In this document: positions 16,171-18,525 of the stretch, one piece after another
Layout: the number at the start of each line of letters is the position of its first letter
Numbering within the stretch: the stretch's first letter is position 1
DNA from: Gemmatimonadota bacterium
GTDB lineage: Bacteria > Gemmatimonadota > Gemmatimonadetes > Palauibacterales > Palauibacteraceae
DNA length: 18,525 nucleotides
Assembly: GCA_016649455.1 (NCBI GenBank)
Contig: JAENXO010000010.1
Location: 1 to 18,525, forward strand
Reading direction: 5' to 3'
Made by a program: the position numbers and the translations under genes
Notes under the pieces: model-generated
Seen by the model: only the letters and a program-made list of their open reading frames with translations
Database searches by the model: none
Told to the model about the DNA's origin: nothing

Positions 16171-16527
16171 TCAGTTCCCGTGCTCCCGGGCGATCCGCGC
16201 CAGCTCGGCGAACGCCTCCGGCTCACGGATAGCCAGGTCCGCCAGGACCTTGCGATTCAGCTCGACGCCCGCAACGCGGAGTCCACTGATGAACCGGGAG
16301 TACGACAGGTCGTGCTGCCTGGCTCCGGCGTTGATCCGGGCGATCCAAAGGCGGCGGAAGTCCCGCTTCCTGACCCGGCGATCGCGGTACGAATACGCCC
16401 AGCCACGCTCGACGGCGTTCTTGGCGGTACGATACAGCTTCGACCGGGCGCCGAATTGTCCGCGCGCTTCCTTGAGGATCTTCTTCTTTCGCTTATTCCT
16501 AGCGACGCTGCTGGTAGCTCGCGCCAT
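16171..16527 (-). CDS. rplT: Large ribosomal subunit protein bL20
   Basis: This 50S protein binds 23S rRNA early in assembly and is a known translational or attenuation regulator of its own operon in E. coli and B. subtilis. It has 118 residues, full length. The basic N-terminal extension (RNKRKKKILKEARGQFG) and the conserved YRTAKNAVERGWAYSYRDRR and FRRLWIARINAGARQHDLSY blocks identify it. The C-terminal globular part (SGLRVAGVELNRKVLADLA) is the region that binds regulatory mRNA in the family. It lies 116 bases after rpmI, a longer gap than usual, containing two GC-rich hairpins. Confidence 0.98.
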   Translation of the reverse strand: MARATSSVARNKRKKKILKEARGQFGARSKLYRTAKNAVERGWAYSYRDRRVRKRDFRRLWIARINAGARQHDLSYSRFISGLRVAGVELNRKVLADLAIREPEAFAELARIAREHGN

Positions 16528-16572
16528 CGTTCCACTCTCTTTCCTTCTGTACGCCCTGATCCGGCGGGTTCA

Positions 16573-16621
16573 GCCCGGCACGGGCGAATCGGTCCTGGAC
16601 GCCGTCCCCCCCGGGCACGGC
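16573..16621 (-). promoter_or_regulatory. Two GC-rich hairpins in the rpmI-rplT spacer
   Basis: On the minus strand, GCCGT..CCC / GGG..ACGGC (16621-16601, containing a run of seven G) and GCCCG-TGC-CGGGC (16585-16573) form two hairpins in the 116-base spacer 16528-16643. No U-run follows, so they are not terminators. They could be an L20 operator or a processing site; in E. coli L20 binds structured mRNA of this operon. Only the pairing is seen; the function is inferred. Confidence 0.3.
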
Positions 16622-16643
16622 GCGCCTGTTGACTTCCCGGCGC

Positions 16644-16841
16644 TCAACCGCCGCCGAGAAGTCGTTTCACCCGCTTCAAGTCCGCTTTCGACACCAGAGT
16701 CGACTTACGGAGATTCCGCTTCCGTTTCGGGCTCTTCTTGGTGAGGATGTGGCTGTGATACGCCTTGTTCCTCTTGTATTTCCCACTCCCCGTCTTGCTG
16801 AATCGCTTCGCGGCGGAGCGGTTCGTTTTCTGCTTGGGCAT
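16644..16841 (-). CDS. rpmI: Large ribosomal subunit protein bL35
   Basis: This small, very basic 50S protein has 65 residues, the standard size. MPKQKTNRSAAKRFSKTGSGK at the N-terminus (family consensus MPKxKT..aAKRFk.TgsGk) and the KAYHSHILTKKSPKRKRNLR block are diagnostic. It lies 17 bases downstream of infC and upstream of rplT, the conserved IF3-L35-L20 order. AGAGGA lies about 10 bases before ATG 16841. Confidence 0.97.
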   Translation of the reverse strand: MPKQKTNRSAAKRFSKTGSGKYKRNKAYHSHILTKKSPKRKRNLRKSTLVSKADLKRVKRLLGGG

Positions 16842-16858
16842 CGATCTCAGTCCTCTCT

Positions 16859-17374
16859 CTACGTACTCCGGGGTGCCATCAGCATTGTCATCTGGCGACC
16901 CTCCCTCCTCACGTCCGACTCGATCGTCGCGAGTTCGGCCAGTTCTACCTTCACGCGGGTCAGAACTCGCTCGCCGAGCTCCGGGTGGGTCATTTCCCGC
17001 CCCCGGAATCGGAGCGTGAACTTGACCTTGTCACCCTCTTCGAGGAACCGCCTGGCGTGTCGAAGCTTGAACCCGAAGTCGTGCTCTTCGATCTTCGGCC
17101 GCATCTTGATCTCCTTCACGGTGATCGTGTGCTGCCGCTTCTTCGCGTCCCGCGCCTTCCTCGCCTGCTCGTACTTGTACTTGCCGTAGTCCATGATCCG
17201 GCAGACCGGGGGCCTGGAGTTCGGGGCGACCTCTACGAGATCGAGTCCCTGCTCCGCCGCCATCGCCATTGCCTCGTCCGTCGGCACGATCCCGACCTGC
17301 TCTCCGGTATCGTCGATGAGTCTGACGGGACTGATCCGAATCCGCTCGTTTACGCGCAGATCTTCCTGGCTCAC
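16859..17374 (-). CDS. infC: Translation initiation factor IF-3
   Basis: IF-3 binds the 30S subunit, prevents premature 50S joining and checks start codon and initiator tRNA. From GTG 17374 it has 171 residues. The N-domain shows LRVNERIRISPVRLIDDTGE (6-25) and LDLVEVAPNSRPPVCRIMDY (44-63). A basic linker GKYKYEQARKARDAKK leads to the C-domain, with TVKEIKMRPKIEEHDF (85-100), KVKFTLRFRGREM and the closing QMTMLMAPR. GTG 17374 is preferred because GAGGTGAT, an 8-base match to the 16S tail complement, directly precedes it (17382-17375). An upstream GTG at 17407 (182 residues) lacks a ribosome site. infC commonly uses a rare start codon as part of autoregulation. It is the first gene of the operon. 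Confidence 0.96.
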   Translation of the reverse strand: MSQEDLRVNERIRISPVRLIDDTGEQVGIVPTDEAMAMAAEQGLDLVEVAPNSRPPVCRIMDYGKYKYEQARKARDAKKRQHTITVKEIKMRPKIEEHDFGFKLRHARRFLEEGDKVKFTLRFRGREMTHPELGERVLTRVKVELAELATIESDVRREGRQMTMLMAPRST

Positions 17375-17426
17375 ATCACCTCTTCGGAGACCGTTTTCAC
17401 GTCCCACTGACCGGCACGGCCCGACG

Positions 17427-17438
17427 CCGATCAGCAGG
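17427..17438 (-). repeat. 12-mer shared with the zapA-rny spacer
   Basis: The infC leader RNA carries CCTGCTGATCGG here. The exact complement lies in the candidate small RNA at 11965-11976, on the same strand, and an 11-base copy in that same complementary sense lies in the rny leader (11724-11734). I noticed no other copy in the window. Confidence 0.5.
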
Positions 17439-17439
17439 T

Positions 17440-17473
17440 AACAAGAAGCCCGGTGCGGCGACGCCGACCGGGC
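17440..17473 (-). terminator. Second terminator-like hairpin in the infC leader
   Basis: On the minus strand GCCCGGT (17473-17467) pairs with ACCGGGC (17454-17448), with an inner GGC/GCC. The U-rich TTCTTGTT (17447-17440) follows. It starts immediately after the U-run of the hairpin at 17474-17514, making a tandem pair about 70 bases before the infC start. It is probably an attenuator, since the promoter is upstream and infC downstream. Confidence 0.55.
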
Positions 17474-17514
17474 AAGAAAACACGACGGCTCCCGGATACC
17501 CGGCGGAGCGTCGT
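17474..17514 (-). terminator. First terminator-like hairpin in the infC leader
   Basis: On the minus strand ACGACG (17514-17509) pairs with CGTCGT (17487-17482). The helix continues through CTC/GAG and CCGG/CCGG to a GTAT loop, with two small bulges. GTTTTCTT (17481-17474) follows. Stem stability and the U-rich tail fit an intrinsic terminator located between the infC promoter and infC, that is, a conditional terminator. Confidence 0.6.
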
Positions 17515-17606
17515 CTCATCTCGAACCCGGCAGCAGCCACCGCGAATTCCGCAGGGCGCCGAAAGGTGGGAGGCCTTCCGCCTCCGCTTTCGCGTTTCAG
17601 GGCGCG

Positions 17607-17635
17607 AACATAGGGGAGATCGCAGGAAGTGTCAA
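17607..17635 (-). promoter_or_regulatory. Sigma70-type promoter of the infC-rpmI-rplT-pheST operon
   Basis: A perfect -35 TTGACA (17635-17630) is followed after exactly 17 bases by TATGTT (17612-17607), a 4/6 match to the -10. The predicted transcript start is near 17600, giving a leader of about 225 nt before infC. This is the best promoter match I noticed in the window. Confidence 0.8.
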
Positions 17636-17728
17636 CGAAGCCTGTGCAGGTCCGCCAGGAAATCCGAAACCCGGCAGATTCCCACCAGGCGTTTCAGAAC
17701 ACTCGAAATGCACGCGGAGCAGATCGGG

Positions 17729-17827
17729 ATGAAAATAGCCGATGGACAGGCCTATGTGTATGTACAGAAACGAGATCCGACGTCCGGCACATGGAGTGGC
17801 GATATTGGAGCAATTCTTGCAATCTGA
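17729..17827 (+). CDS. Possible small protein of 32 residues, unrecognised
   Basis: ATG 17729 has GGAG nine bases upstream and opens a 32-residue frame (MKIADGQAYVYVQKR, then DPTSGTWSGDIGAILAI) ending at TGA 17827. ATG 17708 would give 39 residues but has no ribosome site. The stretch is visibly richer in A and T than its surroundings. A hairpin-forming dyad begins three bases after the stop. No family is recognised. It lies between the infC promoter (divergent) and the beta-barrel gene at 17918. It may be noncoding leader sequence of that gene instead. Confidence 0.25.
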   Translation: MKIADGQAYVYVQKRDPTSGTWSGDIGAILAI

Positions 17828-17829
17828 CC

Positions 17830-17845
17830 CACCAGGAACCTGGTG
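17830..17845 (+). promoter_or_regulatory. Near-perfect 16-base dyad upstream of the porin-like gene
   Basis: CACCAGG-AA-CCTGGTG is a 7+7 inverted repeat. As RNA it folds to a 6-bp stem with a GAAC tetraloop, followed by TTCTG, which is a poor U-run. It could be a weak terminator for the small frame just upstream, or an operator for the gene at 17918. The remaining 17846-17917 shows no clear promoter. Confidence 0.4.
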
Positions 17846-17917
17846 TTCTGCGGGGACTGTGCGGCTACCAATCGCTGTCTCCGGCACATGTACGAAGATC
17901 CACAACTCGGGGGACCC

Positions 17918-18525
17918 ATGATGAAGACGTTACGATTTTCCATCGCGCTGCTCCTGGTAGCAGCGATGTTTACGCCGACCGAGACCTCCGCCCAGACCGT
18001 GATCGGTGTCAAGGGCGGGATCGGCATCGCGAACCTCTCCCTCTCGGAGAGCGCCGACGAACTGAACCTCAGCAGCCGGACCACCTTCACGGGCGGTGGG
18101 TTCGCGACGTTCGGTCTCGGGGAGATGTTCTTCCTTCAGCCGGAAGTGCTGTACGCTCCCAAGGGCGCGAAGGGCGACATCGAAGGCGTGGAAGCCACGT
18201 TCGCCCTCGACTACATCGAGATCCCGGTCCTGATCGGGGCGGCCTTCGATCTCGGCGGCAGTTCCGTGAAGCCGCGCGTATTCGCCGGACCGTCCGTCGC
18301 ATTCGAAATCGGCTGCGACGTTTCCGGCACCGAAAGTGGCGTTTCCGTTTCGTTTGAGTGCAGCGAGATCGAACTGGAGACCAAGTCAGTGGACTTCGGC
18401 CTCGTATTCGGTGCCGGCGTGGCATTCCCGCTCGGCAGTGTCCAGCTGATCATCGACGGGCGCTACGATCTCGGCCTCTCGGATATCAATGATTTCGAGG
18501 GTGACGACGAGAGCATAAAGAACAA
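17918..18525 (+). CDS. Porin-family outer-membrane beta-barrel protein, 3' end outside window
   Basis: The first 202 residues of a small outer-membrane protein. Two Met codons are followed by a Sec signal (hydrophobic core about 6-19, cleavage near TSA-QT at 24-26). The mature chain is built of short amphipathic strands typical of the 8-10-strand barrel family with this layout: VIGVKGGIGIANLSLS, FFLQPEVLYAPKGAKGD, DYIEIPVLIGAAF, VKPRVFAGPSVAFEIG, GLVFGAGVAFPLG and IIDGRYDLGLSDIN. Two cysteines (133 and 148) flank a predicted extracellular loop and may form a disulfide. GGGGGA lies just before ATG 17918. The frame runs off the window, probably 20-40 residues short of its end. Substrate or ligand is unknown. 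Confidence 0.88.
   Translation, partial: MMKTLRFSIALLLVAAMFTPTETSAQTVIGVKGGIGIANLSLSESADELNLSSRTTFTGGGFATFGLGEMFFLQPEVLYAPKGAKGDIEGVEATFALDYIEIPVLIGAAFDLGGSSVKPRVFAGPSVAFEIGCDVSGTESGVSVSFECSEIELETKSVDFGLVFGAGVAFPLGSVQLIIDGRYDLGLSDINDFEGDDESIKN

Noticed and set aside
17397..17519. 40-residue upstream frame across the infC leader hairpins
   Set aside because: No ribosome site, no run of Phe or other regulatory codons, and the sequence is explained by the hairpins. A classical leader peptide is not supported.
1..18525. CRISPR arrays, insertion sequences, prophage or toxin-antitoxin genes
   Set aside because: No regularly spaced repeats, transposase motifs, terminal inverted repeats or typical toxin-antitoxin pairs were seen; the content is core genes with a few surface proteins.

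Overview
The window is a GC-rich bacterial chromosome segment dominated by a long minus-strand run of housekeeping genes. The order infC-rpmI-rplT-pheS-pheT-(zapB-like)-zapA-rny-folD-xseA-xseB-ispA-nadK-recN is an ancient one. Together with the two predicted outer-membrane beta-barrel proteins and an efflux adaptor, it indicates a diderm bacterium. RNase Y in a diderm, a PheS with a four-cysteine cluster and a small porin-like protein would fit Gemmatimonadota or a neighbouring phylum. That placement is inference from gene content only.

Layout, left to right. Positions 1-807 (minus) hold the N-terminal part of a HlyD/RND-type efflux adaptor. Positions 985-2094 (minus) hold a Ca2+/H+ antiporter, preceded by a tiny coupled reading frame and a tRNA-Cys(GCA) at 2169-2239. 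A divergent spacer then leads to a plus-strand secreted or outer-membrane protein of unknown family (2393-4027). Its 3' end overlaps the convergent recN by 13 bases. From 5700 to 9143 (minus) lie nadK, ispA, xseB and xseA, tightly packed with 4-base GTGA overlaps and mostly GTG starts. Then come folD and rny. Between rny and zapA is a 281-base gene-free spacer. It contains a strong intrinsic terminator and a stretch whose ends can form a long closing stem; this is a candidate 6S-type RNA in the place where ssrS sits in many proteobacteria. zapA, a ZapB-like coiled-coil gene, pheT and pheS overlap or abut, followed by rplT, rpmI and infC.

The infC operon has a very good sigma70-type promoter (17607-17635). 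Its leader is about 225 nt and carries two tandem terminator-like hairpins, a layout that suggests transcription attenuation of translation-factor, ribosomal-protein and Phe-tRNA synthetase expression. On the far right, a small open frame with a downstream dyad (17729-17845) precedes a plus-strand beta-barrel (porin-family) gene that runs off the window at 18525.

Most of the window is conserved core genome. No mobile element, CRISPR array or defence system was seen. The points worth a second look are the non-coding and regulatory structures (infC leader, zapA-rny spacer, a 12-nt complementarity between them), an altered class II motif 3 in PheS, a possible leader peptide at the antiporter gene, and the two unassigned surface-protein loci.
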